NCBI GenBank assembly: GCA_964439135.1
Contig: CAYTNN010000066.1
Location: 1-20,484, forward strand
DNA: 20,484 nt
Direction of reading: 5' to 3'
Source: JAFGPJ01 sp964439135
Lineage (GTDB): Bacteria > Planctomycetota > Phycisphaerae > Sedimentisphaerales > Anaerobacaceae
This document shows, piece after piece, positions 8,216 through 14,324 of this stretch. The notes under the pieces were generated by a model. It was not told where the DNA came from and searched no databases. It saw only the letters and a program-made list of their open reading frames with translations. The first letter of the stretch is position 1; the number at the start of each line of letters is the position of its first letter. Position numbers and translations under genes: made by a program.

Positions 8216-8298
8216 TCTGGTCGTTTTATCATAATGATAGTTCCTTCTTAAGACTTGACAGTTGCCATTTTGAGCCTAAAATCACAGCCTATGGCTGA
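8200..8298 (+). CDS. Leader ORF before the acyltransferase, 32 residues
   Basis: ATG 8200 has the best ribosome site in this stretch (AGGAGG, 4-base spacing). The frame codes for a 32-residue peptide starting MSGRGLWSFYHNDSSF and ending at TGA 8296-8298. Its end overlaps the acyltransferase start by 8 bases (ATGGCTGA, 8291-8298), the arrangement expected for translational coupling, since that start has no ribosome site of its own. The peptide matches no known attenuator peptide I can name. Alternatives are that it is a chance frame, or the true N-terminus of the acyltransferase shifted by a sequencing error. Confidence 0.42.
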   Translation: MSGRGLWSFYHNDSSFLRLDSCHFEPKITAYG

Positions 8299-9259
8299 TT
8301 TGCCCTCGCACGAGAAGAAGAAAAAGAAAAAACACAATCCCTTCATAGATTGGCTTGCCTATTTTATGCTGCGGGTTCTTATAGTTTTTCTTTACCTGTT
8401 CGATATCGAGACCAATTTAAACACCGCCTGTTTTCTCGGCCGGTTGTTGTGGAAACATTATCATCGTGGTCGAAAACGTGCTTTGGATAATCTTCGCGCA
8501 AGCTTCCCGGAAAAGAGCGAACAATGGATATGGCGGACAGGCCGGCGAAGCTTCGAGCATCTTGTCATGCTGACGATAGATGTATTGTTTACGCCCCGGC
8601 TGGTAAAAAAGTATAACTGGCGCGATTACTCCCGGTACAAAAACGTCGAACGGGCCAAATGGCTGATGCTGGAAGGCCGAGGCTTGCTGATGGTCGGCGC
8701 TCATTATAGCAATTTTGAAATTATCGGTTATCTTCTGGGCCTGTTCGGTTTTGAAATCTACAGCATCGCCCGCCCGCTTGATAACAAGTACATCAGCAGA
8801 TATCTTTACGGGGTACGCAGGGCTGCCGGGCAAAGAATTATCGACAAAAAGGGCGCATCGACGCTAATGGAAGAACTCACTTCGAGAGGCGCTTCGCTCT
8901 GCTTTGTTGCCGACCAGGACGCCGGCAAAAAAGGGATTTTCGTCGATTTCTTCGGCCGAAAAGCAAGCACTTATAAGAGCATAGGCCTGCTCGCTATAAC
9001 CAAAAACGTGCCGATAGTAGTCGGTTACAGCAGAAGGGTTGATAATCGCTTCTACTTCGAAATCGGCATCAATAGAATTATTTTCCCCGAAGAATGGGTC
9101 GACAGGGACGATCCGTTGAAATGGGTGACGGCGGAATATACCAGGGCAATCGAAGAATTCGTGCGGGAAGATCCGAGCCAATACTGGTGGGTGCATCGCC
9201 GCTGGAAGCGCAGGCCAAAAGAAGAAAGAAAAAAGTTTAGCACACAGAACCCCCAATAG
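8291..9259 (+). CDS. LpxL/HtrB-like lipid A acyltransferase
   Basis: A 322-residue member of the LpxL/LpxM lysophospholipid acyltransferase family, inner-membrane enzymes that add a secondary acyl chain to lipid A precursors. Seen here: a hydrophobic anchor about 21-37, the HX4E catalytic motif HYSNFE (H138, E143) within LLMVGAHYSNFEIIGY, FVADQDAGKKGIFVDFFG (substrate pocket region), and the C-terminal signature DPSQYWWVHRRWKRRP. The start at ATG 8291 is chosen as the first ATG; a TTG 36 bases upstream is possible but has no ribosome site. The N-terminus has an unusual run of nine lysines broken only by the codons' A/G alternation (KKKKKK), giving a very basic cytoplasmic end. It implies a lipid A-type outer membrane or a related glycolipid. 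Which acceptor it uses cannot be told. Confidence 0.87.
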   Translation: MADLPSHEKKKKKKHNPFIDWLAYFMLRVLIVFLYLFDIETNLNTACFLGRLLWKHYHRGRKRALDNLRASFPEKSEQWIWRTGRRSFEHLVMLTIDVLFTPRLVKKYNWRDYSRYKNVERAKWLMLEGRGLLMVGAHYSNFEIIGYLLGLFGFEIYSIARPLDNKYISRYLYGVRRAAGQRIIDKKGASTLMEELTSRGASLCFVADQDAGKKGIFVDFFGRKASTYKSIGLLAITKNVPIVVGYSRRVDNRFYFEIGINRIIFPEEWVDRDDPLKWVTAEYTRAIEEFVREDPSQYWWVHRRWKRRPKEERKKFSTQNPQ

Positions 9260-9283
9260 CCTGCCGTTTGTACGGGAAAAATT

Positions 9284-9327
9284 CGCGGCCCACACCGATT
9301 CATCCGGTATGGGCCGCGTTTATTTTA
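9284..9327. terminator. Bidirectional rho-independent terminator
   Basis: CGCGGCCCACACCG (9284-9297) pairs with CGGTATGGGCCGCG (9305-9318), one mismatch in 14, with a 7-base loop. TTTATTTT follows on the plus strand, and AATTTTT follows on the minus strand. It sits between the convergent acyltransferase and oxidoreductase genes and should serve both. Confidence 0.85.
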
Positions 9328-9404
9328 ACAAGCATTAGCATACACCTAACGCTTCTATGTCACGAAAGCTCTTCAAACCGTTGCTGCAAACTCAACTTAG
9401 GATT

Positions 9405-10751
9405 TTATACGAGCTGGTCGCAGCCGGTCGCGATATTGTGGAATATGCCGGGACCAGCTTTCATGTCTTCCTGCTTCGGCACGAGATCCTGCTTGGAAGC
9501 ATTCAGCAGCCAGCTCCAATTGAAGGACCGGCCGGTAAAGGCGGAGATCCGCGCGCCGATGGCCGTCAGTGTGCTCTCGGCGATCCGCTGGCCTTCGTTG
9601 AGCACATTGCCGCTACGGATGCTCTTGATCAGGTCGATGTGCTCCTGATCCATGCCGTTGACGCTCGGGCCCTCGTATTGCCATGGATTATCGCCGGTGA
9701 TAATGTTATTGCAGTTGCTGGTGCCCTTGGTGCCGACGATCTTCTCGTCATAGCGTTGGGTACCGGGACTATGTCCGCTGAAGCTCAGGCAGCGTGCGCC
9801 GTTGGCGTACTCGAACTCTGCGAAGATGTGGTCCCAGATGTCGCCGTTGTATTTTTCCCAGCCTTCTTCGCTGCCATTGTTATACTTCCGGCAGACTTCC
9901 TTGGCCGCATTGATCTGCGAGTCATCGTAACTGCGCCATGCCCGGCCGCCTAACGCCGTGAACTTCGCCGGCGGGCCGTCAAAGCACCAGTTCATAACAT
10001 CGATATTGTGAATGTGCTGCTCGCATATCTGGTCGCCCGAGAGCCACGCGAAGTGGTACCAGTTCTCGCACTGCCACTCCAGCTCGCTGAGTCCTTCCTT
10101 GTAGCCGCGGTACCAGATGCCGCCGCCGTACCAGTAACACTGGCCGCCTACTAATTCACCGATCTGGCCGTCGTGGATGCGCTTCATCAGCTCCACCCGG
10201 CTGAACTCGTGCCTGCGCTGCGTGCCGCAGACGATGGCAAGGCCTTTTTCCTCGGCGAGTTTTGATGCTGCCATAACCTCTCTGCAGCCGGCCACGTCGG
10301 TTGCTACGGGCTTTTCAGTAAAGACGTGCTTGCCGGCCTTGATGGCGGCCATCAACTGCCGGCTGCGAAACGCCGGGGCTGTCGCCATCAGCAGCAGGTC
10401 CGCATCGCACTGGGCCAGCTTCTCATGGCAGTCGAAGCCCCAGAACAGATGGTCGTCGTCGACTTTGATGCGGCCCTTGTATTTTTCGTCTCTCGCGAGC
10501 TTGTCGCGCGTGCTTCTGACTTTGTTCTCGAACAGGTCGGCCAGGGCGACCACTTCGATGCCCGGATCGGCATTGAGGTTCTGACGCAGGGCGTCGTTGC
10601 CTCGTCCGCCGCAACCAAGCAGCCCGACCTTAATCTTGCCCGAGCCTTGCGCGTGGACCACGTGCGCCACCGAGCCTGCCAGCGCCGCGGCGCCGGCGGC
10701 CGTGGCCGCAATCTTTTTCGGTTTACTTTTATTTTTATCTGACGATGTCAT
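9405..10751 (-). CDS. Gfo/Idh/MocA-family oxidoreductase (second gene of pair)
   Basis: A 448-residue NAD(P)-dependent oxidoreductase of the Gfo/Idh/MocA family, enzymes that act on sugars, sugar acids or inositols. KVGLLGCGGRGNDALRQN (about 41-58) is the Rossmann fold with the nucleotide loop, VFTEKPVATD (about 143-152) holds the family's EKP motif, and WLSGDQICEQHIHNIDVMNW (236-255) is the substrate region with likely catalytic histidines. GAGGAAA-type ribosome site AAAGGAG lies 9 bases before ATG 10751; longer in-frame starts lack one. The N-terminus has an alanine-rich hydrophobic stretch and AHVVHAQG, like an export signal, but the expected twin arginine is KK (12-13). It lies about 100 bases after a paralogue with a proper Tat motif. 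Substrate unknown. Confidence 0.87.
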   Translation of the reverse strand: MTSSDKNKSKPKKIAATAAGAAALAGSVAHVVHAQGSGKIKVGLLGCGGRGNDALRQNLNADPGIEVVALADLFENKVRSTRDKLARDEKYKGRIKVDDDHLFWGFDCHEKLAQCDADLLLMATAPAFRSRQLMAAIKAGKHVFTEKPVATDVAGCREVMAASKLAEEKGLAIVCGTQRRHEFSRVELMKRIHDGQIGELVGGQCYWYGGGIWYRGYKEGLSELEWQCENWYHFAWLSGDQICEQHIHNIDVMNWCFDGPPAKFTALGGRAWRSYDDSQINAAKEVCRKYNNGSEEGWEKYNGDIWDHIFAEFEYANGARCLSFSGHSPGTQRYDEKIVGTKGTSNCNNIITGDNPWQYEGPSVNGMDQEHIDLIKSIRSGNVLNEGQRIAESTLTAIGARISAFTGRSFNWSWLLNASKQDLVPKQEDMKAGPGIFHNIATGCDQLV

Positions 10752-10792
10752 ATTAAAAATCTCCTTTGTTCGTTCTCTTTGAGCCATTTTGC

Positions 10793-10831
10793 GGGTTCCC
10801 ATTTTCCCATCTTTCCGGAAAATGGGGTCCC
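10793..10831. other. Strong intercistronic hairpin
   Basis: CCCATTTTCC (10798-10807) pairs perfectly with GGAAAATGGG (10817-10826), 9-base loop; a G-T pair, one mismatch and GGG/CCC (10793-10795, 10829-10831) extend it. It lies between the two oxidoreductase genes and has no T-run on the transcribed strand, so mRNA processing or stability is more likely than termination. Confidence 0.6.
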
Positions 10832-10852
10832 TGTCAACCGGTTAACCGCCGA

Positions 10853-12142
10853 CTAACCTCGTCTCCTCCGTCCGCCCTGTGCCAGGCCGGGCAGTTCATA
10901 CTTACCCGGAACCGCAAAAGGCGGCACGGGCTTGGAATCGCTCAGCTTCAGGTCGTCGGGCGGCAAAAGATCCAGCGTACACCTGCTCATGAACCACGAC
11001 CGATTGAACTGCTGCCGTGAATAGGCCGACTCGCGACCCATGATCGCGCAGAGCGTGCTCTCGGCGATTCGCTGGCCCTCGTTGAGCGGGTTGCCGCTAC
11101 GGATGCTCGCGATAAGGTCGGTGTGCTCCACCACGTACGGATTGGGATTCGGTCCCTCGTAGCGCCAGGGATTCTCGCCATTGATGGTGCCGCAGCAGTC
11201 GCTGACGCCTTTGGTGCCGACCACGCGTTCGCTGACATTGTCCGTGGTCCCCTTGATTTGCCGACACATGCTGATGGTCCGCACGTCGTTGGGATAAAAG
11301 AACTCGACGCCGAAATGATCGAAGATGTTGCCGTACTCCGGGCCTGTGCGGTATTGCCGGCCGCCAAGGCCGTGAACCTGCTCAGGCAGCTCGTTGAACG
11401 CCCAGTTAATCACGTCGAGATTGTGTACGTGCTGCTCGCATATATGGTCGCCCGAGAGCCACGTGAAGTACAGCCAGTTGCGAATCTGCCACTCGATGTC
11501 ACTCTGATTGGGCTGGCGCTTGTTGACCCAAAGCTCACCCATGTTCCAGTAGCACTGTGCCGAGACGATTTCGCCGATAGCACCGTCGTGTATCCGCTTC
11601 ATGGTCTCGACGTATTTCGGTTCGTGCCGTCGCTGCGTTCCTGCGACCACGGCCAGGCCTTTTTCTTTGGCCTTCTGTGACGCCTCGATGACCATCTTAA
11701 TCCCCGCCGGGCAGGTTGCTACCGGTTTCTCCATGAAGACGTTCTTGCCGCTGTCAATAGCTGCGGCGAACTGCTTCGGACGGAAGCCGGGCGGAGTCGC
11801 CAGGATGACCATGTTCACATCGTCAAGCGCCAGCACTTTCTTGTACGCATCCAGGCCCACAAAACAGCGGTCGTTCGGGACTTTGAACTCCTTCTTCAAA
11901 CCCGCAAGCCGGTCGCCAAATGCATCGGCCAGGGCGACAATTTCCACGCCCTTCGAAGAATTCATGCAGTCATGTGTTGCACCGGAGCCTCTGCCGCCGC
12001 AGCCGATCACGCCTACGCGGATCGTATCGCTGCCCCTTGCTTGTAGCCAAGGAACGACTACGCCGGTCAACGCCAGCGATCCGGCTGCCAATGCCGAACT
12101 CCTTAAGAGTTCTCGTCGTGTTAATTTTTGTTTCTGCACCAT
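10853..12142 (-). CDS. Gfo/Idh/MocA-family oxidoreductase with Tat signal (first gene of pair)
   Basis: A 429-residue paralogue of the downstream gene. The start at ATG 12142 is supported by GGAG 8 bases upstream; the 26-residue in-frame extension above it is translated palindromic repeat. The N-terminus MVQKQKLTRRELLRSSALAAG is a Tat signal (RR at 9-10), so the enzyme is probably exported folded with its cofactor. IRVGVIGCGGRGSGATHD (about 41-58) is the nucleotide loop, NVFMEKPVAT (about 134-143) the EKP motif, and WLSGDHICEQHVHNLDVINW the substrate region. GTQRRHEPKYVETMKRIHDG is nearly the same as in the paralogue. Such exported dehydrogenases are plentiful in Planctomycetota and Bacteroidota, presumably for carbohydrate breakdown; this role is inferred. 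The two genes probably form one operon. Confidence 0.9.
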   Translation of the reverse strand: MVQKQKLTRRELLRSSALAAGSLALTGVVVPWLQARGSDTIRVGVIGCGGRGSGATHDCMNSSKGVEIVALADAFGDRLAGLKKEFKVPNDRCFVGLDAYKKVLALDDVNMVILATPPGFRPKQFAAAIDSGKNVFMEKPVATCPAGIKMVIEASQKAKEKGLAVVAGTQRRHEPKYVETMKRIHDGAIGEIVSAQCYWNMGELWVNKRQPNQSDIEWQIRNWLYFTWLSGDHICEQHVHNLDVINWAFNELPEQVHGLGGRQYRTGPEYGNIFDHFGVEFFYPNDVRTISMCRQIKGTTDNVSERVVGTKGVSDCCGTINGENPWRYEGPNPNPYVVEHTDLIASIRSGNPLNEGQRIAESTLCAIMGRESAYSRQQFNRSWFMSRCTLDLLPPDDLKLSDSKPVPPFAVPGKYELPGLAQGGRRRRG

Positions 12143-12161
12143 GTTTGTTTCTCCAACTCTG

Positions 12162-12227
12162 GTAGGGTGGGCATCGCCCACCAACTTCGTATATCGTGTG
12201 GAATATGGTGTGCCGTGCACACCCTAC
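12162..12227. repeat. Paired-hairpin palindromic repeat (miniature element)
   Basis: GTAGGGTGGGC (12162-12172) and GCACACCCTAC (12217-12227) are inverted ends matching at 10 of 11 positions. Each also forms its own hairpin: GGTGGGC/GCCCACC with an ATC loop (12166-12182) and GGTGTGC/GCACACC with a CGT loop (12207-12223). It lies just upstream of the Tat-type oxidoreductase, in its likely 5' leader. Similar GTAGGGTG hairpins recur in many bacterial genomes, from memory. Confidence 0.7.
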
Positions 12228-12333
12228 ACGTTATAAAATCTCCTGAACCGGCTGCTTGCCCCAAATTAACTCCTTGACAGCCTAAAACAGTTCTTTGGCA
12301 TTTGATCTGTGTGCTCCAGCAACGAAAACATAG

Positions 12334-12363
12334 ATTATAATCCTCGCCGGGACGGAAAATCAA
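12334..12363 (-). promoter_or_regulatory. Candidate promoter of the oxidoreductase operon
   Basis: On the minus strand, TTGATT (12358-12363) and a perfect TATAAT (12334-12339) are 18 bp apart. Transcription from here would give a leader of about 185 bases that includes the paired-hairpin repeat. Confidence 0.5.
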
Positions 12364-13066
12364 GAACGAAAAAAAAGTAAAACCTTTAAAATACAGCCAT
12401 TCACAGAAATTTACAGGGCGATCTTCAACCGGATTTTCCTTTTCGAACCAAATACGAGGATTTCGGTACCGAAAATGGTTGAATTGGGGCGAAAATTCGC
12501 ATTTTCTTGTTTTTTCTGTCACTTTTCTTCCTGCCAATCTTTTGAGTGCGGCCTTGAAATTGGCTTTGAATTGGGTTTGTTTTTCGGCGCCTTCAAAGTG
12601 AAAAATTCTTCATAATCCCCTTTCAGATAGACACATACGTTCATTTTGGCCTTTCAAAAATTGGGTTTGTTTTTTCAAATCGACTATTTGACACGGAGAT
12701 ACTAAGCCGCAAAGGTAAGTAAAGTGCAAAGGCACAGAGGCACAAACCTGCAAAGGTACAGACGATTAAACCAGCCGGATTCAACATTCTCCATTTTCCA
12801 TTCTCAATTCGACATACGATACCCGTATGTTAGATGTATATTATATCATATAACATGTTTAATTTCAAATGAATTATGAAAAAATCTCCGTGAGACGCCG
12901 GTCTTATTGCATCAGGCATAAAATGAACTACCTGTTTCGTCAATCGTCCCTGCTCCCTGTTGCCTTGTGATCCGTGCCCCGAGAGATGGCTGCTGGTTCT
13001 ATCTGCTTCGGCTCAGCTCAACTTTGGCCGGGTCGGGACATGTTTTACCTTTTACTCTTTTCTTTG
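12364..13066. other. Noncoding stretch with short repeats
   Basis: No convincing gene is seen; frames here are short and lack ribosome sites. It holds a 14-bp perfect palindrome TTTCGGTACCGAAA (12461-12474), GAAAAT/ATTTTC with a TCGC loop (12491-12506), an A+T-rich zone around 12830-12880, ACATACG/CGTATGT (12812-12830), and GCAAAGG three times (12709, 12726, 12750). A direct repeat in it is listed separately. Confidence 0.6.
12569..12674. repeat. Two direct copies of a 16-base repeat
   Basis: AATTGGGTTTGTTTTT occurs at 12569-12584 and again at 12659-12674, in each case a little after GGCCTT or GGCCTTT, so the similarity spans more than the exact core. It lies in noncoding DNA. I have the impression that this string is frequent in Phycisphaerae genomes, but could not check. 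Confidence 0.6.
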
Positions 13067-13140
13067 ATGTACCCGGTACATACAATAGCCTGTAAGTTGC
13101 CAGTACATCTTAAGAGCCGGTTTTTGACTGAAGTACATCT
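13067..13140. promoter_or_regulatory. Cluster of GTACAT sites before the flavoprotein gene
   Basis: ATGTACC-C-GGTACAT (13067-13081) is a palindrome, and AGTACATCT occurs at 13102-13110 and 13132-13140, exactly 30 bases apart. Thus four GTACAT units lie within 75 bases, the last ending 4 bases before ATG 13145. This could be a regulator-binding array. Confidence 0.42.
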
Positions 13141-13144
13141 GATT

Positions 13145-13696
13145 ATGAAGCGAATACTTGCAGTTATAGGAAGCCCTCGCAGAAACGGAAATACGCATAT
13201 CCTGGTCTCGAAAATAGTCGAAGGAGCCAGGGCGAACGGTGCCGTCGTCGATGAGCTGTTTCTTGGCGAGCTGACCATTCACGAGTGTGACGGCTGTCAC
13301 GCATGCTGGAAGGGTAAAGAGTGCAGCAAAAACGATGACATGCGTGCTATCTATCCGGCTATAATTCAAAGCGACGTTATCATTTTCGGCACGCCCGTTT
13401 ACTGGTACGGGCCGACCGCCCTGATGAAGGCGTTCATCGACCGGTTCGTTTATTTCAACTGCGCCGAAAACAGGCAAAAGATAAAGGGCCTCTCAGCAGC
13501 GTTAGCCGTCCCGTTCGAGGAAGACGACCTCGATACGGCCGGGGGCGTTGTCGAATTCTTCCAAAAGTCTCTTGCGTATCTGGAAATAAAGCTTCTCGGC
13601 CAAATCATCGTCCCCGGCGTAGGCGAAAAAGGAGCCATACGAAGCAAGAGCAAATACCTGCAGCAAGCATACGACCTCGGCCGACAACTGGCATAG
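13145..13696 (+). CDS. Iron-sulfur flavoprotein / NADPH-dependent FMN reductase family
   Basis: A 183-residue flavodoxin-fold protein. MKRILAVIGSPRRNGNTHIL has the FMN phosphate-binding loop (GSPRRNGNT, 9-17), and CDGCHACWKGKEC gives cysteines 48, 51, 54 and 60, the compact CX2CX2CX5C cluster motif of Isf-type iron-sulfur flavoproteins such as that of Methanosarcina. FGTPVYWYGPTALMKAFIDR (81-100) is the flavin-side loop. Isf proteins move electrons from ferredoxin and are linked to oxygen or peroxide protection in anaerobes, suggesting an anaerobic or microaerophilic host. The start is set by homology because there is no good ribosome site; an in-frame ATG 78 bases up exists. GTACAT repeats lie directly before it. 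Simple FMN-dependent quinone or NADPH reductase activity is an alternative. Confidence 0.85.
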   Translation: MKRILAVIGSPRRNGNTHILVSKIVEGARANGAVVDELFLGELTIHECDGCHACWKGKECSKNDDMRAIYPAIIQSDVIIFGTPVYWYGPTALMKAFIDRFVYFNCAENRQKIKGLSAALAVPFEEDDLDTAGGVVEFFQKSLAYLEIKLLGQIIVPGVGEKGAIRSKSKYLQQAYDLGRQLA

Positions 13697-13740
13697 CCCG
13701 ATACTCCTTGTAAAAATTTTTCATTACTTTCAATATTAGA

Positions 13741-13769
13741 TTGACCGATAATGATATTAACAATATAAT
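13741..13769 (+). promoter_or_regulatory. Strong promoter giving a leaderless toxin transcript
   Basis: TTGACC (13741-13746) and TATAAT (13764-13769) are 17 bp apart. The expected start point, about 7 bases after the -10, falls on the A of ATG 13776. A second TATAAT overlaps at 13769-13774. No ribosome site precedes the ATG. Confidence 0.78.
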
Positions 13770-13775
13770 ATAATT

Positions 13776-14069
13776 ATGGATGAAATCGAATTTAGCTGGG
13801 ACGCTCGCAAGGCCAGGCAGAATTTGCAGAAGCACAGGGTCTCTTTTGAGGAAGCGGTCACGGTTTTCTATGATGAAAATGCTATTGAATTCTTTGATCT
13901 CGACCACTCAATTGATGAAGACCGATTCTTAATGCTCGGTCTAAATGGGTGTCTGCGAATCATGGTCGTGAGCTATTGTTTGAGAAAGAAAGGTTCAGAA
14001 ATTCGGATTATTTCAGCACGCAAGGCGACAAAGAAGGAAGAGCAAGTATATATCGAAGGAAAGAAATGA
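13776..14069 (+). CDS. brnT: BrnT-family toxin
   Basis: A 97-residue toxin of the BrnT family, RelE-like ribonucleases that stop translation under stress until bound by BrnA. The family pattern is clear: FSWDARKARQNLQKHRVSFEEA at the N-terminus (residues about 6-27), VFYDENAIEFFDLDHSIDEDRF in the middle, and IRIISARKATKKEEQVY near the end. Length is typical. Toxin before antitoxin is the usual brnT-brnA order. The stop overlaps the antitoxin start as ATGA. The promoter is so close that the message should be leaderless. BrnA proteins normally repress their own operon. The pair is visibly more A+T-rich than the replication genes nearby, which fits acquisition by transfer. Confidence 0.9.
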   Translation: MDEIEFSWDARKARQNLQKHRVSFEEAVTVFYDENAIEFFDLDHSIDEDRFLMLGLNGCLRIMVVSYCLRKKGSEIRIISARKATKKEEQVYIEGKK

Positions 14070-14284
14070 AGAAAGAATATGATTTTTCGAAAATGAAGGG
14101 CCGGAAGAATCCTTATGCGAAGCATTTGAAGAAACAGGTTACGCTCCGGCTGGGAATCGATGTGATCGAATATTTCAAGGGCTTGGCCGAAGAAACAGGG
14201 ATTCCCTACCAGAACCTGATTAACCTCTATCTTCGCGAGTGTGCGCACTCCCGCAAAAAGCTGACTCTGAACTGGGCATCGTAA
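14066..14284 (+). CDS. brnA: BrnA-like / ribbon-helix-helix antitoxin
   Basis: A 72-residue protein starting at ATG 14066 inside the toxin stop (ATGA overlap), with AAGGAAAG upstream. A basic N-terminal part (MKKEYDFSKMKGRKNPYAKH) is followed by a CopG-like ribbon-helix-helix: KQVTLRLGIDVIEYFKGLA as strand plus first helix (about 23-41) and IPYQNLINLYLRECA as second helix. This is the usual layout of the antitoxin partner of BrnT, in which the DNA-binding fold represses the operon and the rest binds the toxin. Whether it falls in the BrnA family proper or a sister CopG group is not certain from reading. Confidence 0.85.
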   Translation: MKKEYDFSKMKGRKNPYAKHLKKQVTLRLGIDVIEYFKGLAEETGIPYQNLINLYLRECAHSRKKLTLNWAS

Positions 14285-14295
14285 GACAAAGCAGT

Positions 14296-14324
14296 TAAGC
14301 AAGCCCGACCCTGCGCTTATTTTT
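14296..14324 (+). terminator. Weak terminator after the antitoxin
   Basis: TAAGC (14296-14300) pairs with GCTTA (14315-14319) and a run of five T follows. The 14-base loop and short stem make it tentative. It also covers the stop of the convergent gene. Confidence 0.33.

Noticed and set aside
12143..12220. In-frame N-terminal extension of the Tat-type oxidoreductase
   Set aside because: It is translated from the palindromic repeat and would bury the Tat signal; the ATG at 12142 has a ribosome site.
12461..12474. 14-bp perfect palindrome TTTCGGTACCGAAA as an operator
   Set aside because: About one such palindrome is expected by chance in 20 kb, and it lies about 100 bases behind the nearest promoter candidate; kept only as a note in the noncoding region.
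12121..12537. 138-residue frame on the minus strand
   Set aside because: It runs through the palindromic repeat, the predicted promoter and the signal-peptide region of another gene; no ribosome site or family resemblance.
12709..12756. Three GCAAAGG units as a CRISPR-like or regulatory array
   Set aside because: Units are too short and unevenly spaced (17 and 24 bases), with no spacer structure; low-complexity noncoding DNA is a better reading.
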